64,000 nt of DNA from Nocardioides sp. Kera G14 (GTDB lineage Bacteria; Actinomycetota; Actinomycetes; Propionibacteriales; Nocardioidaceae): NCBI RefSeq assembly GCF_020715565.1, contig NZ_CP085839.1, forward strand, positions 1,736,001-1,800,000, written 5' to 3'. Numbering within the stretch: the first letter of the stretch is position 1; the number at the start of each line of letters is the position of its first letter. The notes under the pieces were generated by a model. That model had not been told where the DNA came from. It saw nothing but the letters and a program-made list of their open reading frames with translations, and searched no databases. The position numbers and the translations under genes were made by a program. Shown here one piece after another: positions 53,558 to 61,817 of the stretch.

Positions 53558-55501
53558 TCAGACCTGGGCGTGCGAGGCGATGGCGTCGAGGATCCGTGCG
53601 ACCGCGTCGGCGACGGGGATGCCGTTCTCCTGGCGCCCGTCGCGGTAGCGGAAGCTGACCGCGCCGTTCTCGACGTCCTCGGCGCCGGCGATCAGCATGA
53701 AGGGGACCTTCTGCAGCTGGGCGTTGCGGATCTTCTTCTGGAAGCGGTCGTCGGACTCATCGACCTCGACCCGGACGCCCTGAGCTTTCAGCAGCTTCGC
53801 GACGTCGTAGAGGTGGTCGGCGAACTGGTCGGCCACCGGGATGCCCAGCACCTGGACGGGGGCGAGCCACGGCGGCATGGCACCGGCGTAGTGCTCGACG
53901 AGGACGCCCAGGAAGCGCTCGATCGAGCCGAACTTGGCGCTGTGGATCATCACCGGCTGCTGCTTGGTGCCGTCGGGGGCGACGTACTCCAGGCCGAAGC
54001 CGGCGGGCTGGTTGAAGTCGTACTGGACGGTGCCCATCTGCCATGTGCGGCCGATCGCGTCCTTGGCCTGGACGGAGATCTTCGGCCCGTAGAACGCGGC
54101 GCCGCCGGGGTCGGGGACGAGCTCGAGGCCGGTCTCGGTCGCGACCTGCTCCAGCACGGCGGTGGCGGTGGCCCAGTCGTCGTCGGAGCCGACGAACTTG
54201 TCCTTCTTCCGGTCATCGCGCGTGGAGAGCTCAAGGTAGAAGTCGTCGAGGCCGAAGTCGCGCAGCACGCTCAGCATGAAGTTGAGCAGGTGCTTGACCT
54301 CGTCGGGCGCCTGCTCCTTCGTGACGTACGAGTGGCTGTCGTCCTGGGCGAAGCCGCGGACACGGGTGAGGCCGTGGATGACGCCGGACTTCTCGTAGCG
54401 GTAGACCGAGCCGAACTCGAAGAGGCGCAGCGGGAGCTCGCGGTAGGAGCGCTGCCGCGAGCGGTAGATCAGGTTGTGCATCGGGCAGTTCATCGCCTTG
54501 AGCTGGTAGTTCGCGCCCTCGAACTCCATCGGCGGGAACATCGTGTCGGCGTAGTACGGCAGGTGGCCCGAGGTGTGGAAGACGCCGTCCTTGGTGATAT
54601 GCGGCGTGCCGACGTAGGAGAAGCCCTCCTCGATGTGGCGACGGCGGACGTAGTCCTCCATCTCCCGCTTGATCACTCCGCCCTTGGGGTGGAAGACGGG
54701 CAGGCCGGAGCCGATCTCGTCCGGGAAGGAGAAGAGGTCGAGCTCGCGGCCGAGCTTGCGGTGGTCGCGGCGCTCCGCCTCCTCGATCCGATGGAGGTGC
54801 TCCTCGAGCGCCTCCTGGCTCTCCCACGCGGTGCCGTAGATGCGCTGGAGCTGCTTGTTCTTCTCGTCACCGCGCCAGTACGCCGCCGCGGTGCGCATCA
54901 GCTTGAAGGCGGGGATCCGCCTGGTCGTCGGGAGGTGCGGGCCACGGCAGAGGTCCTTCCACGCGACCTCGCCGTTGCGGTCGAGGTTGTCGTAGATGGT
55001 GAGCTCTCCCGCGCCGACCTCGACGTCGGCGCCCTCGGCGATGTCCTCAGCGTCTTCGAGCTCGTCGGTGCTGGAGCCGCCCTTGAGGCCGATCAGCTCG
55101 AGCTTGTAGGGCTCACCGGCCAGTTCGACGCGGGCGTCCTCGTCGGTGGTGACGCGGCGGGAGAACTTCTGGTTGGCCTTGATGATCTTCTTCATCGCCG
55201 ACTCGATCTTCGCAAGGTCCTCCGGTACGAAGGGGGTCTCGACGTCGAAGTCGTAGTAGAAGCCGTCCTGGACCGGCGGGCCGATCCCGAGCTTGGCCTC
55301 GGGGAAGAGCTGCTGGACGGCCTGGGCCATCACGTGGGCGGTGGAGTGGCGCAGGATGTCGCGCCCGTCGGGCGAGGAGATCGCGACCGGCTCGACCTCG
55401 TCACCCTCGGCGATCTCGTAGGAGAGGTCCTTCAGCTGCCCGTTGACCCGGGCAGCAATGACGTCGGGGTTGTCGGCGAAAAGCTCCCATGCCTTGCTCA
55501 C
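53558..55501 (-). CDS. thrS: Threonyl-tRNA synthetase
   Basis: Class II synthetase, 647 residues. TGS domain at the N-terminus, editing domain with [12 protein letters not shown] (residues about 53-64), class II core with [15 protein letters not shown], zinc-site residues (MNCPMHN), and C-terminal anticodon domain ([18 protein letters not shown]). GTG start at 55501, six bases after TAACCT, so a leaderless transcript with no T-box leader is predicted. Confidence 0.96.
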   Translation of the reverse strand: MSKAWELFADNPDVIAARVNGQLKDLSYEIAEGDEVEPVAISSPDGRDILRHSTAHVMAQAVQQLFPEAKLGIGPPVQDGFYYDFDVETPFVPEDLAKIESAMKKIIKANQKFSRRVTTDEDARVELAGEPYKLELIGLKGGSSTDELEDAEDIAEGADVEVGAGELTIYDNLDRNGEVAWKDLCRGPHLPTTRRIPAFKLMRTAAAYWRGDEKNKQLQRIYGTAWESQEALEEHLHRIEEAERRDHRKLGRELDLFSFPDEIGSGLPVFHPKGGVIKREMEDYVRRRHIEEGFSYVGTPHITKDGVFHTSGHLPYYADTMFPPMEFEGANYQLKAMNCPMHNLIYRSRQRSYRELPLRLFEFGSVYRYEKSGVIHGLTRVRGFAQDDSHSYVTKEQAPDEVKHLLNFMLSVLRDFGLDDFYLELSTRDDRKKDKFVGSDDDWATATAVLEQVATETGLELVPDPGGAAFYGPKISVQAKDAIGRTWQMGTVQYDFNQPAGFGLEYVAPDGTKQQPVMIHSAKFGSIERFLGVLVEHYAGAMPPWLAPVQVLGIPVADQFADHLYDVAKLLKAQGVRVEVDESDDRFQKKIRNAQLQKVPFMLIAGAEDVENGAVSFRYRDGRQENGIPVADAVARILDAIASHAQV

Positions 55502-55507
55502 CCGGGA

Positions 55508-55513
55508 AGGTTA
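55508..55513 (-). promoter_or_regulatory. Predicted -10 box of thrS
   Basis: TAACCT on the minus strand, six bases before the GTG start; TTGGGG 19 bases further upstream is a possible -35. Confidence 0.5.
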
Positions 55514-55601
55514 CCGAGGAAGGCCTCGAGTTCCCCAAGCGGTACTCCTCGGGAGTAGCGGACCTCGCGGACAGGCCCGAGGACATCACGGCGGCACGAA
55601 G

Positions 55602-55639
55602 AAGACCCCTGATCTACGTCTCCGCAGGGCAGGGGCCTT
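55602..55639 (-). terminator. Terminator of the tRNA cluster (bidirectional)
   Basis: Arms 55602-55611 and 55630-55639 form a 10-bp stem with one G-U pair on the minus strand, loop 18 bases, followed by UCUUCUUC-like sequence. On the plus strand the same stem is followed by TTTTT (55638-55642). It ends the tRNA-Gly-Cys-Val transcript before thrS. Confidence 0.75.
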
Positions 55640-55648
55640 TTTCACTGG

Positions 55649-55720
55649 TGGACGATACTGGGTTTGAACCAGTGACCTCTTCCGTGTCAAGGAAGCGCGC
55701 TACCGCTGCGCCAATCGTCC
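55649..55720 (-). tRNA. tRNA-Val (anticodon GAC)
   Basis: 72 nt including discriminator A. The 7-bp acceptor stem GGACGAT/ATCGTCC is perfect, the T-arm has GGTTCAAACC, and the anticodon GAC is at 55688-55686. No encoded CCA. Last of three tRNA genes; about 86 % identical to the tRNA-Val(CAC) at 56603. Confidence 0.95.
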
Positions 55721-55755
55721 GTGATTGTTGAGTTGTGGTGGTGAACCGAGGTGCG

Positions 55756-55826
55756 AGGTGGGTACGGGATTTGAACCCGTGTACACGGATTTGCAGTCCG
55801 TTGCCTCGCCTCTCGGCCAACCCACC
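55756..55826 (-). tRNA. tRNA-Cys (anticodon GCA)
   Basis: 71 nt with acceptor stem GGTGGGT/ACCCACC, T-loop GGTTCAAATCC, anticodon GCA within CGGACTGCAAATCCG, and discriminator U as usual for tRNA-Cys. No encoded CCA. Confidence 0.95.
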
Positions 55827-55846
55827 GTGGAGGCTGAAAACCTCAG

Positions 55847-55919
55847 AGCGGACGACGAGACTCGAACTCGCGACCCCAACCTTGGCAAGGTTGTGCTCTA
55901 CCAACTGAGCTACGTCCGC
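55847..55919 (-). tRNA. tRNA-Gly (anticodon GCC)
   Basis: 73 nt with acceptor GCGGACG/CGTCCGC, D-arm AGCTCAGTTGGTAGAGC, anticodon GCC in ACCTTGCCAAGGT, T-loop GTTCGAGTC, discriminator U. First gene of the Gly-Cys-Val cluster. Confidence 0.96.
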
Positions 55920-55966
55920 ATTGCAACGCCTGCTGGGCTTTCACCCTGGCCGGCGGCGCGTCGAGA

Positions 55967-55995
55967 ACATTAGCGGATCGCCACATCCGCACCAA
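55967..55995 (-). promoter_or_regulatory. Promoter of the tRNA Gly-Cys-Val cluster
   Basis: TTGGTG (-35, 55995-55990) and TAATGT (-10, 55972-55967) on the minus strand with an ideal 17-base spacer, about 50 bases before tRNA-Gly. It is the best-formed two-box promoter in the window. Confidence 0.6.
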
Positions 55996-56001
55996 ATCGG
56001 G

Positions 56002-56451
56002 TCACTCGGCAGCGGCGAGGAGCTGGGAGATGAGCACATCCATGTCGATGTGACGGCTCTCCGTGCCGACCGGCACGAGCGCGAAGGTCCGGGCGAGGAA
56101 GAGCTGGATCTCGTGTGAGTCGGCCTGGGCGATCAGCCGGCCGTCGGGCGAGCTGAAGTCCAGGACCGCCACGGAGCGGGCGTCCTCGTCGATGCTCGGG
56201 TAGACCTTGACGTCACCCTCGCCCGACGGAGCCGCGAGGCCCTGGAGGAGCAGGGTGCGGGCCACGACCCACTCGACGTCACCGGCGGCGGAGTGGAAGA
56301 CCAGCGAGACGGCGTACGGGTCCTGGGAGCAGTAGGACATCGTGGTGGCCACCTCGACGGTACGGCCCCACGGGTCGACGCAGGCGAGTGCGATGTCGTG
56401 CGCGACGGTGCTGGCGGCGGTCGTGGTCTTGTCGGTCGGCTGGTGCGTCAT
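56002..56451 (-). CDS. SsgA/SsgB-family sporulation and cell-division regulator homologue
   Basis: 149 residues. The SsgA-like fold is recognisable from CSQDPYAVSLVFH, VEWVVARTLLLQGL, GEGDVKVYPS, FSSPDGRLIAQADSHEIQLFL and PVGTESRHIDMD. In Streptomyces SsgB recruits FtsZ during sporulation septation; in non-sporulating actinomycetes the role of such homologues is unclear. ATG 56451 is six bases after GGGGGGA; a longer frame from 56505 is possible. Stands alone between tRNA genes. Confidence 0.88.
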   Translation of the reverse strand: MTHQPTDKTTTAASTVAHDIALACVDPWGRTVEVATTMSYCSQDPYAVSLVFHSAAGDVEWVVARTLLLQGLAAPSGEGDVKVYPSIDEDARSVAVLDFSSPDGRLIAQADSHEIQLFLARTFALVPVGTESRHIDMDVLISQLLAAAE

Positions 56452-56569
56452 GTCCGGTCCCCCCGGGTCGTTTTCGCTGCTTGGGTCGTGTTGTTTCCCT
56501 GACAACGAGACGCATTCACTTTCGATCCGTGACGTAAGTCCCGAATTTTCCTCAGAATTTTTCGTGCGC

Positions 56570-56575
56570 TAGGGT
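56570..56575 (+). promoter_or_regulatory. Predicted -10 box of tRNA-Val(CAC)
   Basis: TAGGGT 27 bases upstream of the tRNA, at the end of an AT-rich run in the gap 56452-56602. The -35 is weak (TTTTCC-like). That gap otherwise holds no gene. Confidence 0.45.
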
Positions 56576-56602
56576 TCTGGATCGCACCGCCTGGTGCTCT
56601 GA

Positions 56603-56674
56603 GGGTGATTGGCGCAGCGGTAGCGCACTTCGTTCACACCGAAGGGGTCACTGGTTCGAACCCAGTATCACCCA
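56603..56674 (+). tRNA. tRNA-Val (anticodon CAC)
   Basis: 72 nt with acceptor GGGTGAT/ATCACCC, anticodon CAC in CTTCGTTCACACCGAAG, T-loop GGTTCGAACC, discriminator A, no encoded CCA. Differences from tRNA-Val(GAC) are mostly paired, compensatory changes in the acceptor and anticodon stems. Confidence 0.96.
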
Positions 56675-56694
56675 CCTCACGACAGCCGAATACG

Positions 56695-56723
56695 ACGAGG
56701 GCCGCCCCTAGGGTGGCCCTCGT
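56695..56723 (+). terminator. Hairpin after tRNA-Val(CAC), overlapping the next promoter and start codon
   Basis: ACGAGGGCC (56695-56703) pairs perfectly with GGCCCTCGT (56715-56723), with CCCTAGGG in the loop. It probably ends or stabilises the tRNA transcript. The loop contains TAGGGT (56709-56714), the predicted -10 of the permease gene, and the 3' arm contains its GTG start (56722). Confidence 0.6.
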
Positions 56724-59451
56724 GTCATTTCTCGTCCGCCTCGCCTTTGCGCAGGTCAGGCACCATCTTCGGCGGTGGCTGCTGTACGCCGCCGGGGTAG
56801 CGCTGGTGGTCGCGGTCCCTGTCCTGACGGCGGGCTCGGCGGCGGACGCACGGCGCGACGAGATCACCCATGCGGCCGCGTCGCTGGCGGTGCCGGACCG
56901 GATGATCGCGGTGACCTCGCCCTCGTCGGACGCTCCTGACGTGACACACCAACTCGCGCGGCTCACCTCGGCCCCAGTGCGGCGGCAGATGGCGTTCCGA
57001 GAGCTGACGAGTCGCGGGGAGGAGTTCTTCCTCGGGGCGGCCGACGCGCTGCGGACGCAGACACGGCTGACGGCCGGGGCGTGGCCGTCGTCCTGCACCC
57101 CCACCCGGTGTGAGGCCGTCGTGCTCGGCAATGGCGACTCCCCGGCCGTGCGGCAGGCGCTCGCCGATCTCGGCGTCGTCATCACCGGATCGGTCGAGCG
57201 CACCGACCCCCTGCTGCTCGGTGGCGAGTTCGATCCCGGCGATCACCGGATCGTGCTGGGCTCGGATGTGACTGCGATGGGGCGGCTGGCCTCGCTGAGC
57301 GGCTTCTCCCGGCACGTCGACCAGGTCACCTCGCTCGACGCCGCGCATGTGCGTGACGTGGGCGTGCCAGCGTACGTGCGGACAGTGGGACGCGTCGGCG
57401 AGGCCGTGCAGCCGTCCCAACTGGTGGCGCCGACCGACGCGCTGCGCGCCGCTGACGCGCGAGGCGCGAAGGCGGGCTCGCGCTTCGTCGTGCTGGACGC
57501 GCTCTTCGCGGCGCTGCTGGCAGGTTTCGTGGTGCTCGCGGCCGCGGCGTTGCGGCGCGAGGGCGATGCCCTGGCCGCGGTGCTGCGGCGACGAGGGGCG
57601 AGGCCGGCGCAGTCGCTGGCCGTCGTCACCCTCGCGCTCGGCCTCGTGACCCTGGCCGCGGCGGTGGTCGGGATCGGTGTGGCGGCAGTGGTCGCGCAGA
57701 CCGCTGCGGGCATCCGTTCCGCGATGGCCTTCGCGATCGCGACGCTCGTGCTGGCCGAGGCGACGCTCGTCCTCCGTGCCTCCGTCGCGTTGCGGATCCG
57801 GGCGGGACTCGAGCTCCTCGCCGTGGCCGGGCTCGTCGCCGCGATCGCCTCGGGCGAGCGTGACGGGCGCTGGCTGGTGCCACCGCTCGCCTGCCTCGTC
57901 GCCGGCCTCGTGGCTGCCCGCCTCGTGCCTGCGGTGGCGGGACTCGAGCGCTGGCGGTTGCCGGTGACGGCACGCATCGCACTGGCCGGGCGCACGGCGC
58001 TCGCGCCGGTGGCCACGGGAGCGCTCGTGGCGGCGGCGCTCGCCGCCGTGACCTTCGTCGGCGGATACCGGGCGACCATCGACACGAGCGCGCGCGACCA
58101 GGCTGCGTGGACCTCTCCCCTCGCCTCGGTCGTGTCGGCGAGCATCGCGCACCCGACCGCCTCCGTCCTCGTCGAGCCGGGCCCGGGCGTGCTGCCCGTG
58201 GTCCGGACGAAGGCGACGCTGACGCCCGCGCCCGGGATCCACGTGACCGCCTCTTTGCTGGGCGTCCCGCCGGCGGCCCTCACGCGGGCGGCACGGTGGG
58301 AGGCGACGAGCGGCTCCTCACTGTCGGCATCGACGGTGTCCCGACGGCTGCAGGTCGATCTCGCGTCCTCCCCCGTCGTCAGTGGCGCGGTCTCGCTGCC
58401 CGTGAGCGGAGCGGCGCCCGACGTGGAGTTCAGCCTGTGGCTGCGCAGCTCCGACGGCCGGCCGCTCTCCGTCCCACTCGTACGTCGCGGGGACGAGCTG
58501 ACGGGCACGGTGCCGCCCCGTTGGCCGGGTCTCCATGTGACCGAGCTGCAGATCGCCGAGACCGCCGCCCATCAGCAGCACCGCCTCCATGCGACCGGCG
58601 AAGGGACCGCGGACGTCGCACCACCCGCAGGGTCGGTGACGGTTGGAGACAACGGTCTGGGCATCCCGGCAGGCGTCGTCGACTACCGCCTGGACGGCGG
58701 CCCCCGGCTCGTCCCCACGGCCGCCACCTCGGACCCACTGCCGATCGCCGTCGACCGCGCGACCGCACGGCTTGCCCAGGACGGTCGCCTGCGGCTCAGC
58801 AGTGCCGGCGGGATCGTCGGGCGTGTGGTCGCCGTGCTGCCGGGATTCCCCAGCGTGGTCGGGCGATTCATCGTCGCCGACCGGGACGCACTGCTCTCCC
58901 ATCTCGACGCCGTGGCGCCCGGACAGAACGTGACGGAGTTCTGGACGACGCAGGCCACCGAGGCGCCGGGGCTGACCACCGTGTCCCAGGCCGCCGTCGC
59001 CGACCAACAGCGATACGACCCGATCGTCGCCGGCACCATCGACCTCCTGATGGTGCTGCTGGCCCTCGCCCTGGCCCTGTTGCTGGTCGCGCTTGTCCTC
59101 TTCCTCGTCGGTGAGCGCCGGGACGCGGCCGGTGAGCTCTTCGCCTGGGAGGCCGACGGGCTCTCGCCGCGGCTCCTGCGCAGCGCTCTGCTGCTGCGGG
59201 TGGTCGCGGTGGTCGCGGTCGCGGCGCCGATCGGGCTGGTGGCAGGGCTGCTGCTGGTGCGGACGACCGCCGGGTCGATCGCGGCGGGAGCCTGGGGTGT
59301 CGACGTACATCCGACGCCGCACGGTGTCGCCGGGTGGGGCTGGGCCACGGCACTGGCCGGGCTCGTCCTGGCGCTGGCGGTGGTGGCGGTCCTCGCGGGC
59401 CGGATGCTGCGGGAGCGGTGGCCGGTGCCGCAGGAGGTGGACCTCCGATGA
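56722..59451 (+). CDS. Large FtsX/MacB-type ABC transporter permease
   Basis: 909 residues. An N-terminal membrane helix (about 15-35) is followed by an extracytoplasmic domain, a helix bundle (about 270-480), a second extracytoplasmic region, and C-terminal FtsX-like helices (from TIDLLMVLLALALALLLVAL, then GWGWATALAGLVLALAVVAV). The FtsX superfamily exports lipids or peptides or transmits force; the substrate here is unknown. The frame runs back to 56605, but GTG 56722 is seven bases after TAGGGT and follows the tRNA. Overlaps the ATPase gene (ATGA). Confidence 0.8.
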   Translation: MSFLVRLAFAQVRHHLRRWLLYAAGVALVVAVPVLTAGSAADARRDEITHAAASLAVPDRMIAVTSPSSDAPDVTHQLARLTSAPVRRQMAFRELTSRGEEFFLGAADALRTQTRLTAGAWPSSCTPTRCEAVVLGNGDSPAVRQALADLGVVITGSVERTDPLLLGGEFDPGDHRIVLGSDVTAMGRLASLSGFSRHVDQVTSLDAAHVRDVGVPAYVRTVGRVGEAVQPSQLVAPTDALRAADARGAKAGSRFVVLDALFAALLAGFVVLAAAALRREGDALAAVLRRRGARPAQSLAVVTLALGLVTLAAAVVGIGVAAVVAQTAAGIRSAMAFAIATLVLAEATLVLRASVALRIRAGLELLAVAGLVAAIASGERDGRWLVPPLACLVAGLVAARLVPAVAGLERWRLPVTARIALAGRTALAPVATGALVAAALAAVTFVGGYRATIDTSARDQAAWTSPLASVVSASIAHPTASVLVEPGPGVLPVVRTKATLTPAPGIHVTASLLGVPPAALTRAARWEATSGSSLSASTVSRRLQVDLASSPVVSGAVSLPVSGAAPDVEFSLWLRSSDGRPLSVPLVRRGDELTGTVPPRWPGLHVTELQIAETAAHQQHRLHATGEGTADVAPPAGSVTVGDNGLGIPAGVVDYRLDGGPRLVPTAATSDPLPIAVDRATARLAQDGRLRLSSAGGIVGRVVAVLPGFPSVVGRFIVADRDALLSHLDAVAPGQNVTEFWTTQATEAPGLTTVSQAAVADQQRYDPIVAGTIDLLMVLLALALALLLVALVLFLVGERRDAAGELFAWEADGLSPRLLRSALLLRVVAVVAVAAPIGLVAGLLLVRTTAGSIAAGAWGVDVHPTPHGVAGWGWATALAGLVLALAVVAVLAGRMLRERWPVPQEVDLR

Positions 59452-60914
59452 TCGAGCTGCGTGACGTCTTCTGCCTCTATCCCCTGCCCGGCGCAGGCAC
59501 CGTGGCGGCACTGCGTGGCCTGTCCCTGTCGGTCGCGCCGGGTGAGATCGTCGTCGTCCACGGCCCGAACGGGTCGGGCAAGACCACCCTCCTGCGGGTG
59601 CTGACCGGGGAGGCCGCGGTGAGCGCGGGCATGGTGCAGCTCGCCGGCGTGGAGCCGAATGCGGTCGTGCGGCGCCGGGCCCTCGGGATCGTCGACCAGC
59701 ACGCGGCACGGACGCTCCGCCCCGAGCTGACCGTGCTCGACAACGTCGGCCTCCAGCTCCAGCTGACCGGGATGCGGCGCGGTGAGGCGCACGCCCGTGC
59801 CCATGAGGCGCTGGGCGCACTCGGGCTCGAGTCGCTCGCGTCGCGAACTCCGATCGGGCTGTCGGCGGGGGAGGCGCAACGGGTGGCGGTCGCTGCCGCC
59901 ATCGCCCACCGGCCGCCCGTGCTGCTCGCCGACGAGCCCACCGGCGAGCTCGACCAGGATGCGACCGACGCAGTCCTCGACCTGCTGCGCGAGGCAGCCC
60001 GGGCCACCGGAGCCTCGCTGCTGCTCGTCACCCACGACCGGCAGGCGGCGCGGATCGCCGACCGGGTCGTGCGGATCCGCGACGGCCGGCTGTCGGAGTC
60101 CTGGACACCGGGGTCGGCCGAGCAGCTGGTCGCCGACGACCGTGGCTGGATCAGACTTCCCGAGGAACTCCGGCACGGCTTCGCGCCGACCTGGGACGCC
60201 CTGCGGGACGGCGAGTCCATCCGCCTGACCGGCTCTGCGACGGCCGCGTCGCCCCCGGCTCCGGTCGAGGTTCCTCCCCTCCTCCAGCCGTACGCCGACG
60301 ACCTGGTCGTCGCGACGGGCATCGTGACGGAACGCGGCGGACGTCGCGTGCACGACGGCCTCTCCCTGTCTCCCGCCTCCCCCGGTCTGACCGCGGTCCG
60401 CGGTCCCTCGGGCTCGGGCAAGTCGACGCTGCTCTCGGTCCTCCTGGGACTCTGCGATCCGGAGGAGGGATCGGTCCTGCTCGCCGGCGTCGACCTCTCC
60501 ACGCTCGACCGGCAGGGCCGCGCGGCGCTCCGGCACCGCTGGGTCGCAACCTCGCTCAAGGACGCGGCGCTGGTCGAGAACCTCGACGTGGTCGGCAACC
60601 TCGCGCTCGCCCGTGCGGCCCGCGGAGCCCCCGAGCGCGATCCGTGGCTCGACGGCCTCGACCTCGCCCGGCTCGTCGGTCGGCCGGCGCGCCACCTCTC
60701 CGGAGGTGAGCGACAGCGGCTCGCGATCGCGCGGGCGCTGGACTCAGGACGGCCGCTCGTGGTGCTCGACGAGCCGACCTCGGCACAGGACGAGGCGCAT
60801 GCCGAGCAGGTGGCCGGCGTACTCAGGGAGGCGGCGCACGCGGGCCGGACCGTCCTGTGCGCGACCCACGACCCGGTGCTGGCGCAGGCGGCCGATCAGG
60901 CGATCGAGCTCTGA
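59448..60914 (+). CDS. Tandem ATP-binding cassette protein of the FtsX-type transporter
   Basis: 488 residues holding two LolD/MacB-like ATPases. Domain 1: Walker A GPNGSGKTT 39-47, Q-loop Gln84, signature LSAGEAQRVAV, Walker B VLLADEPTGELD. Domain 2: Walker A GPSGSGKST 319-327, signature LSGGERQRLAIA, Walker B LVVLDEPTSAQD, His in ATHD. In domain 2 the Q-loop reads WVATSLKDAALVENL, with no glutamine at the usual place. ATG 59448 has AGGAGG ten bases before and overlaps the permease stop. The 3' end overlaps the convergent gene by 19 bases. Confidence 0.88.
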   Translation: MIELRDVFCLYPLPGAGTVAALRGLSLSVAPGEIVVVHGPNGSGKTTLLRVLTGEAAVSAGMVQLAGVEPNAVVRRRALGIVDQHAARTLRPELTVLDNVGLQLQLTGMRRGEAHARAHEALGALGLESLASRTPIGLSAGEAQRVAVAAAIAHRPPVLLADEPTGELDQDATDAVLDLLREAARATGASLLLVTHDRQAARIADRVVRIRDGRLSESWTPGSAEQLVADDRGWIRLPEELRHGFAPTWDALRDGESIRLTGSATAASPPAPVEVPPLLQPYADDLVVATGIVTERGGRRVHDGLSLSPASPGLTAVRGPSGSGKSTLLSVLLGLCDPEEGSVLLAGVDLSTLDRQGRAALRHRWVATSLKDAALVENLDVVGNLALARAARGAPERDPWLDGLDLARLVGRPARHLSGGERQRLAIARALDSGRPLVVLDEPTSAQDEAHAEQVAGVLREAAHAGRTVLCATHDPVLAQAADQAIEL

Positions 60915-61759
60915 GTCGCGTCGTCGCCGAAACCGGCGTCGGCGACATGGTGCGGCTGCTCCTCGAACTTCACAGTGCGGCGTGCGTTCGCGAGCGCCGT
61001 GACGGTGGAGGTGCCGAAGGTCCCGGCACGGTCGAACAGCTCGGCCGTGCCGGCGGCGATGCCCTCGCTGGAGACGTGGTCCGTCGCGCGGATGCCGACC
61101 TCGAGGCTCACGGGAAGGCGACTGATCGCCACGGACACGTCGGCGTTGATCCACTCGATGCCGGCGTCGCTCCAGTTGGTGATCATGCTCGTCGTGTCGG
61201 CGACCGCGGCCACCATGACGAACGGGCTCATCGACTCTCCGGCGACCGTGGGCACCGGCGACTGCCACGTCGCATGACGGCCCCCGTTCGTGTGCTCGGC
61301 GAAGTCCGTCGACCACGGCTTCAGGCTCTCGAAGTAGGGCGTGCGCATCTCGTCGCTGACCGGCACGAGGTCGAGTGGCGGCGGTGCGGAGCGCTCCGTG
61401 CTCTCCCAGGCGACGCCGGCGGGCTGCTCCCCCGTCGCGAGGAACGTCGCGCTGCCGCGGGCCACGACCGTGTCGCCCTGGCGTACCTCGCCGTCGATGA
61501 GCACCAGCCGCGGTCCCTCACGCACCACCGTGGTGACGATGTGGGTGGGAAGCATGCGGGCGGCCCGGAAGAGGTCGATCCGGTAGCGCGCCGGGACCAT
61601 CCCCTCGCGGCCGAGCCCCTCGAGGGCCGACTCGATCCCCTTGGCGAGCAGCCCGCTGACGGCGACGCCATGCATCTGGTCGGCGCTCCACAGACTCGCC
61701 GCGATGGGGAGGGGGGTGAAGGTCTCGCCCGTGCGGGTGAAGTAGGCCGGGGTCGTCAT
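60896..61759 (-). CDS. Acyl-CoA thioesterase-like protein (double hotdog)
   Basis: 287 residues of the 4HBT_3-type thioesterase-like group: an N-terminal hotdog domain (MHGVAVSGLLAKGIESAL, then RIDLFRAARMLP and RQGDTVVARGSATFL) and a second one (MITNWSDAGIEWINADVSVAI, GTAELFDRAGTFGTSTVTAL). It presumably hydrolyses acyl-CoAs; the chain or steroid specificity is unknown. ATG 61759 lies six bases after TAGAGT, so a leaderless mRNA is likely. Divergent from the second fprB. Confidence 0.8.
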   Translation of the reverse strand: MTTPAYFTRTGETFTPLPIAASLWSADQMHGVAVSGLLAKGIESALEGLGREGMVPARYRIDLFRAARMLPTHIVTTVVREGPRLVLIDGEVRQGDTVVARGSATFLATGEQPAGVAWESTERSAPPPLDLVPVSDEMRTPYFESLKPWSTDFAEHTNGGRHATWQSPVPTVAGESMSPFVMVAAVADTTSMITNWSDAGIEWINADVSVAISRLPVSLEVGIRATDHVSSEGIAAGTAELFDRAGTFGTSTVTALANARRTVKFEEQPHHVADAGFGDDATQSSIA

Positions 61760-61765
61760 GTCCGC

Positions 61766-61771
61766 ACTCTA
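61766..61771 (-). promoter_or_regulatory. Predicted -10 box of the thioesterase-like gene
   Basis: TAGAGT on the minus strand, six bases before the ATG at 61759, nine bases from the palindrome at 61781. Confidence 0.55.
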
Positions 61772-61780
61772 GCCGAAATA

Positions 61781-61794
61781 TAGAACCTGTTTCA
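61781..61794. promoter_or_regulatory. KstR-like palindromic operator candidate
   Basis: TAGAACCTGTTTCA fits TNNAACNNGTTNNA, the consensus reported for the cholesterol-catabolism repressor KstR of mycobacteria and rhodococci. Its centre (61787.5) is almost exactly midway between the two divergent -10 boxes (61771 and 61805), so one bound dimer would cover the spacer region of both promoters. Confidence 0.5.
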
Positions 61795-61804
61795 GTTTGG
61801 CGGT

Positions 61805-61810
61805 TAGGAT
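61805..61810 (+). promoter_or_regulatory. Predicted -10 box of the second fprB
   Basis: TAGGAT, seven bases before the ATG at 61818, predicting a leaderless transcript. Confidence 0.55.
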
Positions 61811-61817
61811 GGGTGGC

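Noticed and set aside
55502..55601. T-box riboswitch before thrS
   Set aside because: The thrS -10 box is six bases from the start codon, leaving no leader, and no T-box consensus sequence is visible in this gap.
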